Positions 32,702-42,768 of a DNA stretch of 49,624 nucleotides are shown piece after piece. The first letter of the stretch is position 1; each line of letters begins with the position of its first letter. The DNA lies in assembly GCA_035577985.1 (NCBI GenBank), contig DATJZY010000030.1:1-49624 (forward strand), given 5' to 3'. The position numbers and the translations under genes are program-made. The stretch comes from Candidatus Eisenbacteria bacterium. Lineage in GTDB: Bacteria; Desulfobacterota; Binatia; DP-6. Under the pieces are notes generated by a model, which was given only the letters and a program-made list of their open reading frames with translations, was not told the DNA's origin and did not search any database.

Positions 32702-33244
32702 TCACGGCTCGCGCTCGGTCTGGCTGCAGGGGAAGGCGCCCGCCGGGCTTCCCTCGCAAGCGGCCGGAAGACACCTGTAGTCGAGGCGGTCCCGATCGGT
32801 CCGCGGCGAGGGGCCCTTGGCGCGGGCGAGCATCACTATCCTCGCTCGGCCGGGGCGACGCCCGTGCGCCTTCAGCGGCACGACGACGCGCGTCGTCTCG
32901 CTGCACGCGCCGCGCGACGCCGGGAGCCGCGGCGGCGTCACGTGATAGCGGCTCGGATGGGCACGCAGCGTGTGCACCTTGCGCGGCCGGCATTCGGCGA
33001 GATCGCGATAGGTGACGCAGATCCGGACGTCGAAGGCACACGATCCGTTGGCGGCCCCGTCCGCATCGCAGGTCGGGTCGCCGTCGGTGCACGCGATCGT
33101 GGCGTCGCCCGGTCCGCCGATCCCCTCGCCGTCGAAGTACGCGAAGCAGTCGGTGGCGGGGTCGTGGTACGCCGCCGCCGGCACGGCCGCGGCGAGCAGA
33201 ATCGCGAGCCACAGCGACGTCCCCATGCACGCCTGAAAGCGCAT
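32702..33244 (-). CDS. Small secreted Cys-containing protein of unknown function
   Basis: 180 residues. MRFQACMGTSLWLAILLAAA is a signal peptide, with an alternative start at the Met seven residues in. The mature part has six to eight Cys in a beta-rich setting (CFAYFDGEGIGGPGDATIAC; DPTCDADG; CTYR-like CVTYRDLAECRPRKVHTL; ARIVMLARAKGPSPRTDRDR; LDYRCLPAACE). The ending, MLARAKGPSPRTDRDRL, recurs in predicted exported proteins of the same kind of lineage as this window. No function is known. It ends 42 bp before the cyclase gene, so the two may share a transcript. Confidence 0.7.
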   Translation of the reverse strand: MRFQACMGTSLWLAILLAAAVPAAAYHDPATDCFAYFDGEGIGGPGDATIACTDGDPTCDADGAANGSCAFDVRICVTYRDLAECRPRKVHTLRAHPSRYHVTPPRLPASRGACSETTRVVVPLKAHGRRPGRARIVMLARAKGPSPRTDRDRLDYRCLPAACEGSPAGAFPCSQTEREP

Positions 33245-33376
33245 CCGGGGTGCCCCAGTCAATTCGCGGAGGTGCCCATCGCGACAGCGAACGTTACTTT
33301 CCTGACGCTTTCTCCATCGAGAACGCCACGCCGCCGACCGCAGCCGGTGGCATGGCGGTTGCTGAGCTGACCCGTG

Positions 33377-34288
33377 ATGTCGTCCCTCGGGGCCACCGAG
33401 GGCACCCAGCGCCGTCGCGTCTGGGATGCCCCGTCTCGCTCGCCCACGCTCGAGAAGTTCTATCGGGAGCTGATGGCGGTGGAGAAGCTCCCCTCGGCGC
33501 CCGAGATCGCGCGGCGTACGCTCACGACGGTCAATCGGGACAACGCGAACCTGAACGACCTCGCCAAGCTGATCCAGCGCGACCAGGCGCTGGCGGCACG
33601 CCTGCTGCGGATCGCGAACGGCGCGCTCTTCGCCGTGCGGAACCGGGTCTCGAGCATTCACCAGGCGGTGACGCTCCTCGGCTTCGCGCGCGTGCGCGAG
33701 CTGGTCCTCGGCCTCAGCGTCTGGGGCGCGCTCGAGGGATCGACGCCGACGATCCGGCGCTTCCGCAAGCGGCTCTGGGTACACTCCTCGATGGTCGCCG
33801 CCGCGGCCAAGATGCTGGCCGAGCGCACCAATGGCGACGAGGCGGGTGCGTTCACGGCCGGTCTCCTGCACGACGTCGGCAAGCTCGTGCTCGGCATCCG
33901 CCTCGGCGACACCTACTGGGAGCTGCTCGAGGACGCGGCCGAGGAAGGCGGCGCGGCCGAGGCCGAGCTGTCGGCGCTCAGCTGCAACCACGCTACGGTG
34001 GGCGGCTGGCTGCTGCAGCTCTGGGGCATGCCGGACGACCTCGTCGACGCCGTGGCCCTGCACACCGATTCGCTCTCGCCGGCGTACGGCTTCGACACGA
34101 CGACCATCGTCGCCGTCGCCGACCGCCTGATCCACGCGACCGACGCGTCGAGCGGCACTGCCAAGGAGGACGTGTTCCACGACCTGCGGCGCACGGTGCC
34201 GGGGCTCGTCGAGCAGGACACCTGGCGCGAGATCTGGGCCGCGCTCTTCAAGGAGCACCAGACGCTCTCGACCCTGTTCGACAAGTGA
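33377..34288 (+). CDS. HDOD-domain signalling protein
   Basis: 303 residues (from the ATG at 33377; a GTG one codon earlier is possible). The HDOD domain is nearly the whole protein: LPSAPEIARRTLTTVNRDNA, LIQRDQALAARLLRIANGAL, SIHQAVTLLGFARVRELVLG, GAFTAGLLHDVGKLVLGIRL and LHTDSLSPAYGFDTTTIVAV. The family is related to HD hydrolases but usually lacks full metal ligands and serves as a signal-protein scaffold in motility, stress and phosphorelay control. Its own partner is unknown. It converges on the sigma-54 activator with only five bases between stops. Confidence 0.9.
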   Translation: MSSLGATEGTQRRRVWDAPSRSPTLEKFYRELMAVEKLPSAPEIARRTLTTVNRDNANLNDLAKLIQRDQALAARLLRIANGALFAVRNRVSSIHQAVTLLGFARVRELVLGLSVWGALEGSTPTIRRFRKRLWVHSSMVAAAAKMLAERTNGDEAGAFTAGLLHDVGKLVLGIRLGDTYWELLEDAAEEGGAAEAELSALSCNHATVGGWLLQLWGMPDDLVDAVALHTDSLSPAYGFDTTTIVAVADRLIHATDASSGTAKEDVFHDLRRTVPGLVEQDTWREIWAALFKEHQTLSTLFDK

Positions 34289-34293
34289 GCCGG

Positions 34294-35883
<1,590 letters not shown>

Positions 35884-35928
35884 CGCGCCGACGTTTGGCG
35901 TAGAACCACCCTGAGGTCAAGACGACTA

Positions 35929-35944
35929 ATCGTTGTGCAACGAT
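35929..35944. promoter_or_regulatory. Perfect palindrome upstream of the sigma-54 activator, candidate operator
   Basis: ATCGTTG-TG-CAACGAT is a perfect 7+7 inverted repeat with a two-base centre, in an AT-richer island (35915-35960) that stands out from the GC-rich surroundings. It sits in the gap between the activator start and the CMD fragment and flavoprotein gene on the other strand. The symmetry suits a dimeric regulator such as the Fis-type activator encoded next to it. No clear -24/-12 sigma-54 promoter was found in the same gap. Confidence 0.5.
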
Positions 35945-36036
35945 ATTTCGCTGTCAGCACACTCGAGAAATCAGTGAGTTGGCTTTGGAGTACCCACTGC
36001 ACTGATCGACCCCCCGAGCGACGGCGGGGCTCCCGG

Positions 36037-36294
36037 ATGCCGATGTGGGTACCGGTTACCCGAGGAGGGCGGTTACCCGAGGAGGGGACGACGGCGGCCG
36101 CCCTCGACTTCGCAGCGGCCCTCGCCATGGGCCACGGGGACGTGACGGACGCCACGTTTGCGCGCGTGCGTGACGCCGGGTGCCGCGACGCCGAGATCGC
36201 CGAGCTCATCGCCGCCGTCGCGCTCGACGTCTTCATCAACTACGTCAACGAGGCCGCCGGTGTCGCGGTGGACGTTCCCCCTGCCCGCCCTTGA
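36037..36294 (+). pseudogene. C-terminal fragment of a carboxymuconolactone-decarboxylase-like gene
   Basis: An 85-codon frame whose main part, LDFAAALAMGHGDVTDATFA, RVRDAGCRDAEIAELIAAVA and LDVFINYVNEAAGVAVDVP, is the C-terminal half of an AhpD/CMD-type alkylhydroperoxidase-like protein (L-D-F-A ... V-T-D ... L-R-x-A-G-x-[ST]-D-A-E-I-x-E-[IL] ... N-x-[FV]-x-N-Y-x-N). The N-terminal half with the CxxC centre is missing, and the first 20 or so codons come from a tandem duplication. It reads into the flavoprotein gene at 36360 on the same strand, perhaps an old two-gene unit. Confidence 0.65.
36054..36087 (+). repeat. Tandem duplication of a 17-base unit
   Basis: GGTTACCCGAGGAGGG plus one base occurs twice head to tail, at 36054-36070 and 36071-36087, differing only at the last base. 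It marks the junction where the CMD-like coding sequence begins and probably records a slippage or deletion event that broke the gene. Confidence 0.8.
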
Positions 36295-36359
36295 ACGCGA
36301 CGCCAACGTGAGCCGGGGCTTCCATCTGCTCCAGCGCGCGGGGTACGAGGAGTCGCCTC

Positions 36360-37262
36360 ATGACGAAACGCTTTCACCCAGGCGAGATCGCGGTGCAGGA
36401 GCGGGTCGGGGTCCGCTACGGCGCCGAGAAGGTCGGGCGCGGCATCGACGACGAGGTTCCGCCCGCCGCCGCGCACTTTCTCGCGCAGCGCTACTCGCTC
36501 TACGTCGGCTCGCTCGACGCCGCGGCACGCCCGTGGGCCTCACAGCTCGTCGGCCCGCCGGGCTTCGTCACGACCGTCGATCCGCGCACGGTGCGCATCG
36601 ACGCGGCGCCGGCGCCCGGCGACCCGCTCGGCGAGAACCTGCGCGCGAACGCGCAGGTGGGCCTGCTCGCCATCGATCTCGTCACGCGACGCCGCTATCG
36701 GGTGAACGGCACCGCGACCATCGCGCCTGGCGGCAGCATCGAGGTCGCGGTCGTGCAGGCCCTCGGGAACTGTCCCAAGTACATCCAGGTGCGCGAGCCG
36801 GTCGGGGTCTCCGAGGCTCAGTCAGACGCGTCGCGCGTGACGCGCACCGCCACCCTCTCGGCCGCGCAACGCACCCGCATCGAGCGGGCGGACACGTTCT
36901 TCCTGGCGACGGCCAGCCCCGATGCGGGCACGGACGTCTCGCATCGCGGAGGCCGGCCCGGTTTCGTCCGCACGATCGACGAGCGGACGCTCCTCTGGCC
37001 CGACTACCAGGGCAACATGATGTTCATGTCGCTCGGCAACATCGAGGCGTATCCGCACGCCGGCGCCCTGTTCGTCGACTTCGAGAACGGCGACGTCCTG
37101 CAGATGACGGGGACGGCGACGATCGACTGGGATCCGGAGCGCGCGCGGACGTTCCCGTGCGCCCAGCGTGTGATCGAGCTGCGCGTCGACGACGTCATCG
37201 ACGCTCCCGGCGCGAGCCCGCTGCGCTGGCGGCTCGTCGAGCCGTCGCCGGCGAATCCGTAG
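36360..37262 (+). CDS. Pyridoxamine 5'-phosphate oxidase-like flavin-nucleotide-binding protein (two split-barrel domains)
   Basis: 300 residues. YGAEKVGRGIDDEVPPAAAH and FLAQRYSLYVGSLDAAARPW open the first PPOX split-barrel, GFVTTVDPRTVRIDAAPAPG continues it, and LGNCPKYIQVREP is the link. The second copy has RADTFFLATASPDAGTDVSH, RGGRPGFVRTIDERTLLWPD and YQGNMMFMSLGNIEAYPHAG. The D-V-S-H-R-G-G-x-P-G-F-V block is diagnostic for the COG3576-type group, which binds flavin and is thought to act in small-molecule redox. GAGGAG precedes the ATG at good spacing. Its neighbour upstream is a broken CMD-like gene. Confidence 0.88.
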   Translation: MTKRFHPGEIAVQERVGVRYGAEKVGRGIDDEVPPAAAHFLAQRYSLYVGSLDAAARPWASQLVGPPGFVTTVDPRTVRIDAAPAPGDPLGENLRANAQVGLLAIDLVTRRRYRVNGTATIAPGGSIEVAVVQALGNCPKYIQVREPVGVSEAQSDASRVTRTATLSAAQRTRIERADTFFLATASPDAGTDVSHRGGRPGFVRTIDERTLLWPDYQGNMMFMSLGNIEAYPHAGALFVDFENGDVLQMTGTATIDWDPERARTFPCAQRVIELRVDDVIDAPGASPLRWRLVEPSPANP

Positions 37263-37266
37263 CCGG

Positions 37267-39072
37267 TCACGGACAGACGATCGGGCTGGTCGCCTCCTTG
37301 AAGGCCTGGTTGTTCAGATCGACGAGCTGGGCCGTGAGCGAGCCCACCTCCGTCGGCGGGAACAGCGGGCAGACGCAGTTGTTCAGCGTAAGTGGGAGCG
37401 TCCCGACGAACGTGGTCGTCGGGGGCTCGCCGGTCTGCCGCTGGCAGCAGAGCAGACCCGCATCGGCGCTGGGACACGGCGCGCTGCTCCACGAACTGCA
37501 CGTGAGCTGCCCGCCGAGCAGCGACGAGACGTTCACTCGCACGTACGTTCCTTCCGGTCCGTTCGCCTCGCCGGTGAGGGTTTCCGTCAGCTTCGCCCCG
37601 GGCGGGCACATGGCGCAGCACGTGCACGACGTCGCCGGACAGGTCGCCGACGTGATCGTGATCGAGCCGACGCAGGGCGGGTCGGTCCCGAGGTCGGCGT
37701 ATCGGTCGCACTTCGGATCGCAGCGGTCGACGTTGAGACAGGTAGCGCACTCGTTTTTCGTCGCCTGGCCCGGGCGGTAGCAGAGATCGGTGCACGAGTA
37801 GACGCGGTCGGTCGCCAGCCCTTCGAACGTCTCGCGGTCGAGGGTCGGGCTGTGCGCCTCGCCGAAGCCCACGTGAAGGAGCTCGTGGAAGAGCACCATC
37901 GACGGATCGCTGCAGGTTCCGGCGCCCGTGAAGAAGCTCGCGCCCAGGTTGACGCCGATCGCGGTCGGAAGGAGACCGCCGGTGAAGCCGTCCAGCAGGT
38001 CCACCTGCGCGCAATCGCCGCTGGCCCCGCATCGAAAGACGATCCCGTCCTTCGCGATCTTCCCCTCGATCCGCTTGGTCACCCAGCCGAGGCCCAGGCG
38101 GCGCAGGCACTTGAAGCCGTCGATCACGCTGTCGACCAGCGCGTCCTCGGCGCTGGCGAGCTCGTCCGAGGTGCAGTTCTCGCCCGTGACGGAAACCGCG
38201 TCGGTGGCACCGGGTCCACCCGCCGCCTGCACGAGCGGCGCGCTGAAGCCGACCGGGCTCTGGCCGGTGACGGTGACGTCCACCTGCAGGCCGTCGGCGC
38301 CCACCTGGGCGAGCGACACGGTCCGGTCGACGACTCCGTCGTCGTCGAAGTCGGTGCGGATGAGCGCCGACCGCACCGGCGCCCGCTGCGCGTCGATCGA
38401 GACCTCGGGCGTACCGTCGCCGTCCTGGTCGGCCCAGCTGGTGGTGGTGTCGCCGTCGTGCACCCAGCGCGCCAGCGTGACCGATCCGCGGACGATCTCG
38501 TCGATGCCGCCCGTCGCCGTCGTCGTGCGAACGAAGCGGAGCGTCCCGTCGGCGCTGAGCGGGACGTCGGTGGCCCCGGCGGCGATGGCGTCGTGGGCGG
38601 CGTCGAGCAGATCGAGCGTGGGCTCGTCGCTCGCGAGGTCGCAGCTCTCCCCCGCCTCGAGGTCGGCGTAGTCGTCGCCACAGGTCGAGCGCACGGCCTC
38701 GAACGTGATGGCGGGCGTCTTGCGGGCCTTCACCCTGCCGGTGAGGGTGCTGCATGCAGGCGACGCGATCGCGCCCTTCAGCGCCACGCGCTTGCGATCG
38801 CCGCACGTCCGCCATCGCGCCAGGACCCGGGTGGCCCGGCGTGTCGCCTTCACCTTCGCGCCGGTCGGGCCACAGCCGTCGTCGAGCTCGATCGTGCCGG
38901 CGCCGAGCGAAATACCCTGACGACGGGTCCCGGGCGAGTCCGAAAGCAGCGTCACGCCGTCGGGCAGCAGGAAGCGGCCCTCCGGACAGGCGGCCGGCTT
39001 CGCCAGCGCGGGCAGGTCGAGGGACGGAGCGAGGGCGAGGACGAGGACGACAAAGAGGACGAGACGATGCAT
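37267..39072 (-). CDS. Secreted Cys-rich putative zinc metalloprotease
   Basis: 601 residues with signal peptide MHRLVLFVVLVLALAPSLDL. The first 110 residues (CPEGRFLLPDGVTLLSDS; GAGTIELDDGCGPTGAKVKA; RVLARWRTCGDRKRVALKG) form a domain I know as recurrent in Binatota-like exported proteins. The middle contains FHELLHVGFGEAHSPTLDRE at about residue 400: an HExxH zinc motif with a third His seven residues on, one more than in metzincins. The C-terminal third has more than 20 Cys (CTDLCYRPGQATKNECATCL; CPATSCTCCAMCPPGAK). A secreted protease is likely; activity and target are unknown. Confidence 0.78.
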   Translation of the reverse strand: MHRLVLFVVLVLALAPSLDLPALAKPAACPEGRFLLPDGVTLLSDSPGTRRQGISLGAGTIELDDGCGPTGAKVKATRRATRVLARWRTCGDRKRVALKGAIASPACSTLTGRVKARKTPAITFEAVRSTCGDDYADLEAGESCDLASDEPTLDLLDAAHDAIAAGATDVPLSADGTLRFVRTTTATGGIDEIVRGSVTLARWVHDGDTTTSWADQDGDGTPEVSIDAQRAPVRSALIRTDFDDDGVVDRTVSLAQVGADGLQVDVTVTGQSPVGFSAPLVQAAGGPGATDAVSVTGENCTSDELASAEDALVDSVIDGFKCLRRLGLGWVTKRIEGKIAKDGIVFRCGASGDCAQVDLLDGFTGGLLPTAIGVNLGASFFTGAGTCSDPSMVLFHELLHVGFGEAHSPTLDRETFEGLATDRVYSCTDLCYRPGQATKNECATCLNVDRCDPKCDRYADLGTDPPCVGSITITSATCPATSCTCCAMCPPGAKLTETLTGEANGPEGTYVRVNVSSLLGGQLTCSSWSSAPCPSADAGLLCCQRQTGEPPTTTFVGTLPLTLNNCVCPLFPPTEVGSLTAQLVDLNNQAFKEATSPIVCP

Positions 39073-39127
39073 GGCCCCCGAAGGTATCGGTTGCGCGCGC
39101 GACTCTCCAGCAGAAGCCCGGCTTTTC

Positions 39128-39985
39128 TCAGGCGGCGTCGTGCTGGCCGAGGGTCAGCTCGACGGCGACGGCGGGACGCGCGTCCGCCGGGTCGTCAGCC
39201 TTGATGAACGTGCCCGCGACGGCGAGCGGAGCCTCGCCGCGGAACCATGCCATCCGGCGGTAGCCCTCGCCGCGGAAGCAGGGCTTGCGGTACACGATCC
39301 GCGCGCGCGCGAAGTAGAGGCGCCGCAGGTCGTGGCCGGCGCCGTGGAGCACGTCCGCCACGTACAGCTCCATCGCACGCAGGTACTCGATCCCGTTCAC
39401 GTGGCGGTTGGCATCGGTCTGCCCGTAGTGCCAGGCGCTCGTCCGGTTCTCGACGAAGTCGGGCGCCCGGTCCGCCGGCACCAGCGTCTCGATCTCGGGG
39501 AGCGTCGTGACCCGCGACGGCGCGGTGCCGATGCCCATCTCGGCCGGCAGCTCCGTCACGCGCCGCCGCGCCGGATCGGCGTCGTAGCGCGTGAAGACGT
39601 TCATCAGGCGAGCCCGCGCCACCACCGTCCCGTCGGGGCGCAGCACGGTGTGCCGCCCCTCGCGCACGAGGTGGCGAACCGCACCGTCGGCGCCGACGGT
39701 CTTGGCGAGGAAGGTCTCGCCGTGGACGTGGAAGGGCACGCGCGGGTTCACGCGCACGTCGGTCGCCTCGAGCTCCACGTGGACGAGCGGCGTGAAGACG
39801 GCGTCGGGCCTCGTGAAGTCCGGCGAGCCGAGCTTCTTGTGCCAGATGCCGAAGTGCGCCTGCGCGGTGTAGGCGGCGATCGACGAGAGGCGCAGCGCGA
39901 GCCGCTCCGTCAGATCGGGGAAGTGGACGACCTCGCGCAGGCGCGCGCGCAGCACGATGTCGGCGGGATTCTTGCGGGCGGGCAT
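39128..39985 (-). CDS. Double-hotdog thioesterase-like protein
   Basis: 285 residues. The first half has LRLSSIAAYTAQAHFGIWHK and PRVPFHVHGETFLAKTVGA; the second has NRTSAWHYGQTDANRHVNGI, EYLRAMELYVADVLHGAGH and RRLYFARARIVYRKPCFRGE. The D-[AT]-N-x-H-V-N-x-[IT]-x-Y block is typical of acyl-ACP/acyl-CoA thioesterase hotdog domains, with the Asp-Asn-His set that activates water. It stands 45 bases downstream of an acyl-CoA synthetase gene on the same strand, so it may hydrolyse or edit CoA esters. The ATG at 39985 was preferred over one 12 codons upstream. Confidence 0.72.
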   Translation of the reverse strand: MPARKNPADIVLRARLREVVHFPDLTERLALRLSSIAAYTAQAHFGIWHKKLGSPDFTRPDAVFTPLVHVELEATDVRVNPRVPFHVHGETFLAKTVGADGAVRHLVREGRHTVLRPDGTVVARARLMNVFTRYDADPARRRVTELPAEMGIGTAPSRVTTLPEIETLVPADRAPDFVENRTSAWHYGQTDANRHVNGIEYLRAMELYVADVLHGAGHDLRRLYFARARIVYRKPCFRGEGYRRMAWFRGEAPLAVAGTFIKADDPADARPAVAVELTLGQHDAA

Positions 39986-40030
39986 CGGCGGGACGGTAAC
40001 GGTCGGCCGTGGTCGAGACAACCGCGCGGG

Positions 40031-41668
40031 CTACGTCCTGGCCGCCGTCGCGTACGACTTGGCCCAGCGATAGTCGGGCTTGCCGGAGGGGCTCCGCACC
40101 ATCTCGTCGACGAGCACGATCGTGCGCGGCAGCTTGTAGCGCGCCAGATGCTGGGCGGCGAAGCTCGTGAGTTCCGCGTCGTCGATGGCCACGCCCGCAC
40201 GCGGCTGCACCACCGCCGACACCTGCTCGCCGAAGCGCTCGTCGGGGGTGCCGACCACGACGGCGTCGGCGACACCGGGGTGTTTGCGCAGGACCTGCTC
40301 GACCTCCTCGGGGTAGATCTTCTCGCCGCCCGAGTTGATGCACACCGAGCCGCGCCCGAGGACGACGAGCGTGCCGTCGGGCCGCACCTGTGCGTGGTCG
40401 CCGGGCACGGCGTAGCGAACGCCGTCGATCACCGGGAACGTCTTCGCCGTCTTGGCGGCGTCCTTGTAGTAGCCGAGCGGGACGCGGCCGGGCTTGGCGA
40501 GCCATCCCGTCTCGGTGCTCCCGGGCTCGAGCAGCCCGGAGAGATCGTCCTTCAGCACGACGGTGGTCGACATGGCGAACTGCCCGGTCTGGGCCTGGTC
40601 GCCCGCGCGCGTCGCCTGCGAGCCCTGCGCGCCGGTCTCGGAGGCACCGAAGCCGTCGACGACGACGGCGTGCGGCACGCGCTCCAGCAGCGCCTGCTTC
40701 CAGTGCGGCGAGAGGATCGCGCCGCCCGAGCCGATCACGAACAGGCGCGAGAGGTCGTAGTCCTTCGTCTTCAGGTGATCGAGGATCGGGCGAGCGAAGG
40801 CGTCGCCGACCAGCGTCATCATGTTGCAGCGCTCGCGCTCGACCAGGCCGAGGACGTCGGCGGGGTCGAGCTTCTCGGGCCGGCCCTGCAGGACGACGCA
40901 GCCGCCCTGATTGAGCGCGCCGAACGACACCCACTGTGCCGCGCCGTGCATGAGTGGCGGCGTCGCCATGACGCGCATGAAGCCGCCGTTCGAGCGCGCC
41001 TGCTCGACGATCGCCTCGTAGGAGGTGACGCCGTCCATTCCCGGCGGCCCGCCCGACATGGCCGCGTGGTAGATGTCCTCCTGGCGCCACAGGACGCCCT
41101 TCGGCGCACCGGTCGTGCCTCCGGTGTAGAGGATGTAGAGGTCGTCCGACGACGGCGCGACCGGCGGTGGCGTGGACGGCGACTGCGCGAGCGCCGCCTC
41201 GTAGTCGAGCGCACCGGGCAGGAGCGCGTTCCCCGACTCGTCGGCCACCTGCAGGAGCAAACGCAGCTTCGGGAGCCGGTCGCGCAGGCGCGCCAGGGTC
41301 GGCGCGTAGCGCGCCTGGTAGACGAGCGCCGTACAGTCGGAGTCGTGCAAGAGGTAGAGCAGCTCCTCGTCGACGTAGCGGTAGTTCACGTTGAACGGCG
41401 CCACGCGGGCGCGGTATGCGGCGAGCATCGTCTCCAGGTACTCGGGGCAGTTCAGCATGTAGATGCCGAGATGATCCTGCCCCGACTCGTGATTGGCGAC
41501 CGAGCTGCGCTCGGTGCGGCAGCCGAGCCCGCGCCCGTGCAGCAGGTTCGCGAGACGGCGGACGCGATCGGCGACCTCGCCGTAGGTGAGACGGCGCGTC
41601 GGCGTCACGATGCACTCGCGCTCGGGAAACGCGCCGGCGATGGCCTCGTTGATGAGGGCGAAATTCAT
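40031..41668 (-). CDS. Acyl-CoA synthetase, AMP-dependent ligase family
   Basis: 545 residues. YILYTGGTTGAPKGVLWRQE is the adenylation P-loop (A3), GFGASETGAQGS the A5 region, DHAQVRPDGTLVVLGRGSVC the A7/A8 hinge, and GEKIYPEEVEQVLRKHPGV with SPSGKPDYRWAK the C-terminal domain carrying the catalytic Lys. The NYRYVDEELLYLLHDSDC and MRVMATPPLMHGAAQW blocks recall FadD-type ligases for bulky or steroid-like acids (FadD19/FadD3). The true substrate cannot be read from sequence. It probably works with the thioesterase-like protein downstream. The ATG at 41668 fits MNFALINEAIAGAFPEREC. Confidence 0.9.
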   Translation of the reverse strand: MNFALINEAIAGAFPERECIVTPTRRLTYGEVADRVRRLANLLHGRGLGCRTERSSVANHESGQDHLGIYMLNCPEYLETMLAAYRARVAPFNVNYRYVDEELLYLLHDSDCTALVYQARYAPTLARLRDRLPKLRLLLQVADESGNALLPGALDYEAALAQSPSTPPPVAPSSDDLYILYTGGTTGAPKGVLWRQEDIYHAAMSGGPPGMDGVTSYEAIVEQARSNGGFMRVMATPPLMHGAAQWVSFGALNQGGCVVLQGRPEKLDPADVLGLVERERCNMMTLVGDAFARPILDHLKTKDYDLSRLFVIGSGGAILSPHWKQALLERVPHAVVVDGFGASETGAQGSQATRAGDQAQTGQFAMSTTVVLKDDLSGLLEPGSTETGWLAKPGRVPLGYYKDAAKTAKTFPVIDGVRYAVPGDHAQVRPDGTLVVLGRGSVCINSGGEKIYPEEVEQVLRKHPGVADAVVVGTPDERFGEQVSAVVQPRAGVAIDDAELTSFAAQHLARYKLPRTIVLVDEMVRSPSGKPDYRWAKSYATAART

Positions 41669-41757
41669 GCCCGAACCGGACCACACCCGATCACGGGGCG
41701 CAACCGTCCGCCGGCCGCGCATTGACACGCGTCCGCGCGCCGCGCTAGGGCCCGCCA

Positions 41758-42768
41758 ATGCGAGCGGTCTGGATCCCGCGCCCCGGACCGCCAGAGGTTC
41801 TCGAGGTTCGCGAGGGTCCCGATCCGGTCCCGAAAGCCGACCAGGTGCTGGTTCGCGTCCGCGCCGCCGGCATCAACTTCGCGGACGTCGCGGCGCGGCT
41901 CGGCGTGTATCCGGACGCACCGCCGCCACCCTGCGTCGTCGGCTACGAGGTCGCGGGCGTCGTCGAGCAGGCGGGCCCCGACGTGCACACCGCCAAGGTC
42001 GGGGATCGCGTCTTCGCTCTCACGCGCTTCGGCGGCTACGCCGATGCGATCGCGGTGCCCGCGCCGCAGGTCTTCTCGATGCCGGCCGCCATGGCGTTCG
42101 AGGAGGCCGCGGCGATCCCGGTGAACTATCTCACGGCGATCCTCATGCTGCGCTACTTCGGCAACGTGAAGGAAGGCGAGCGCGTCCTCGTGCACGCCGC
42201 CGCTGGCGGCGTCGGCATGGCGGCGATCCAGCTCTGTCGCATCGCCGGCGCCGAAGTCATCGGGACGGCCTCGGCGGCGAAGCACGCCACCTTGAAGGAG
42301 ATGGGTGTCGCGCATTGCATCGACTACCGCACCGAGGACTTCGAGCAGGGCGTGAAGCGCGTGACGGGCGGACGTGGCGTCGACATCGCGCTCGACGCGA
42401 TCGGCGCGTTTCGCAAGAGCTATCGCTGCCTGGCGCCGCTCGGGCGGCTCGTCTGCTTCGGCCTCTCGCAGGCGTCGAGCGGCATGGCGCCGTCGCGCCT
42501 GCGGGCGCTGCTCGCCGTCGCGCAGCTCCCGTGGTTCCACCCGATCAAGCTCATGAACGACAACAAGGCCGTCATCGGCGTCAACCTCGGCCATCTCTGG
42601 GACCACATGGGCATGCTGCGCCGGGAGATGATCGGGCTGCTCGCCGACTACGACGCCGGCCGCATCAAGCCCATCGTCGGAAAGACCTTCCCGCTCGTCG
42701 ACGCCGCCAAGGCGCATCGCTTCATGCAGGAGCGACAGAACGTCGGGAAGGTCGTCCTCACGTGCTGA
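41758..42768 (+). CDS. NADPH:quinone oxidoreductase, VAT-1/synaptic-vesicle type MDR
   Basis: 336 residues: MRAVWIPRPGPPEVLEVREG; VRAAGINFADVAARLGVYPD; CVVGYEVAGVVEQAG; VLVHAAAGGVGMAAIQLCRI; IDYRTEDFEQGVKRVTGGRG; FGLSQASSGMAPSRLRALLA. The zinc ligands of true alcohol dehydrogenases are missing. It reduces quinones, enones or similar electrophiles using NADPH. It is divergently arranged to the acyl-CoA synthetase gene, with an 89-bp shared promoter region, and its stop overlaps the next gene (an alpha/beta hydrolase), so those two are co-translated. Confidence 0.92.
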   Translation: MRAVWIPRPGPPEVLEVREGPDPVPKADQVLVRVRAAGINFADVAARLGVYPDAPPPPCVVGYEVAGVVEQAGPDVHTAKVGDRVFALTRFGGYADAIAVPAPQVFSMPAAMAFEEAAAIPVNYLTAILMLRYFGNVKEGERVLVHAAAGGVGMAAIQLCRIAGAEVIGTASAAKHATLKEMGVAHCIDYRTEDFEQGVKRVTGGRGVDIALDAIGAFRKSYRCLAPLGRLVCFGLSQASSGMAPSRLRALLAVAQLPWFHPIKLMNDNKAVIGVNLGHLWDHMGMLRREMIGLLADYDAGRIKPIVGKTFPLVDAAKAHRFMQERQNVGKVVLTC

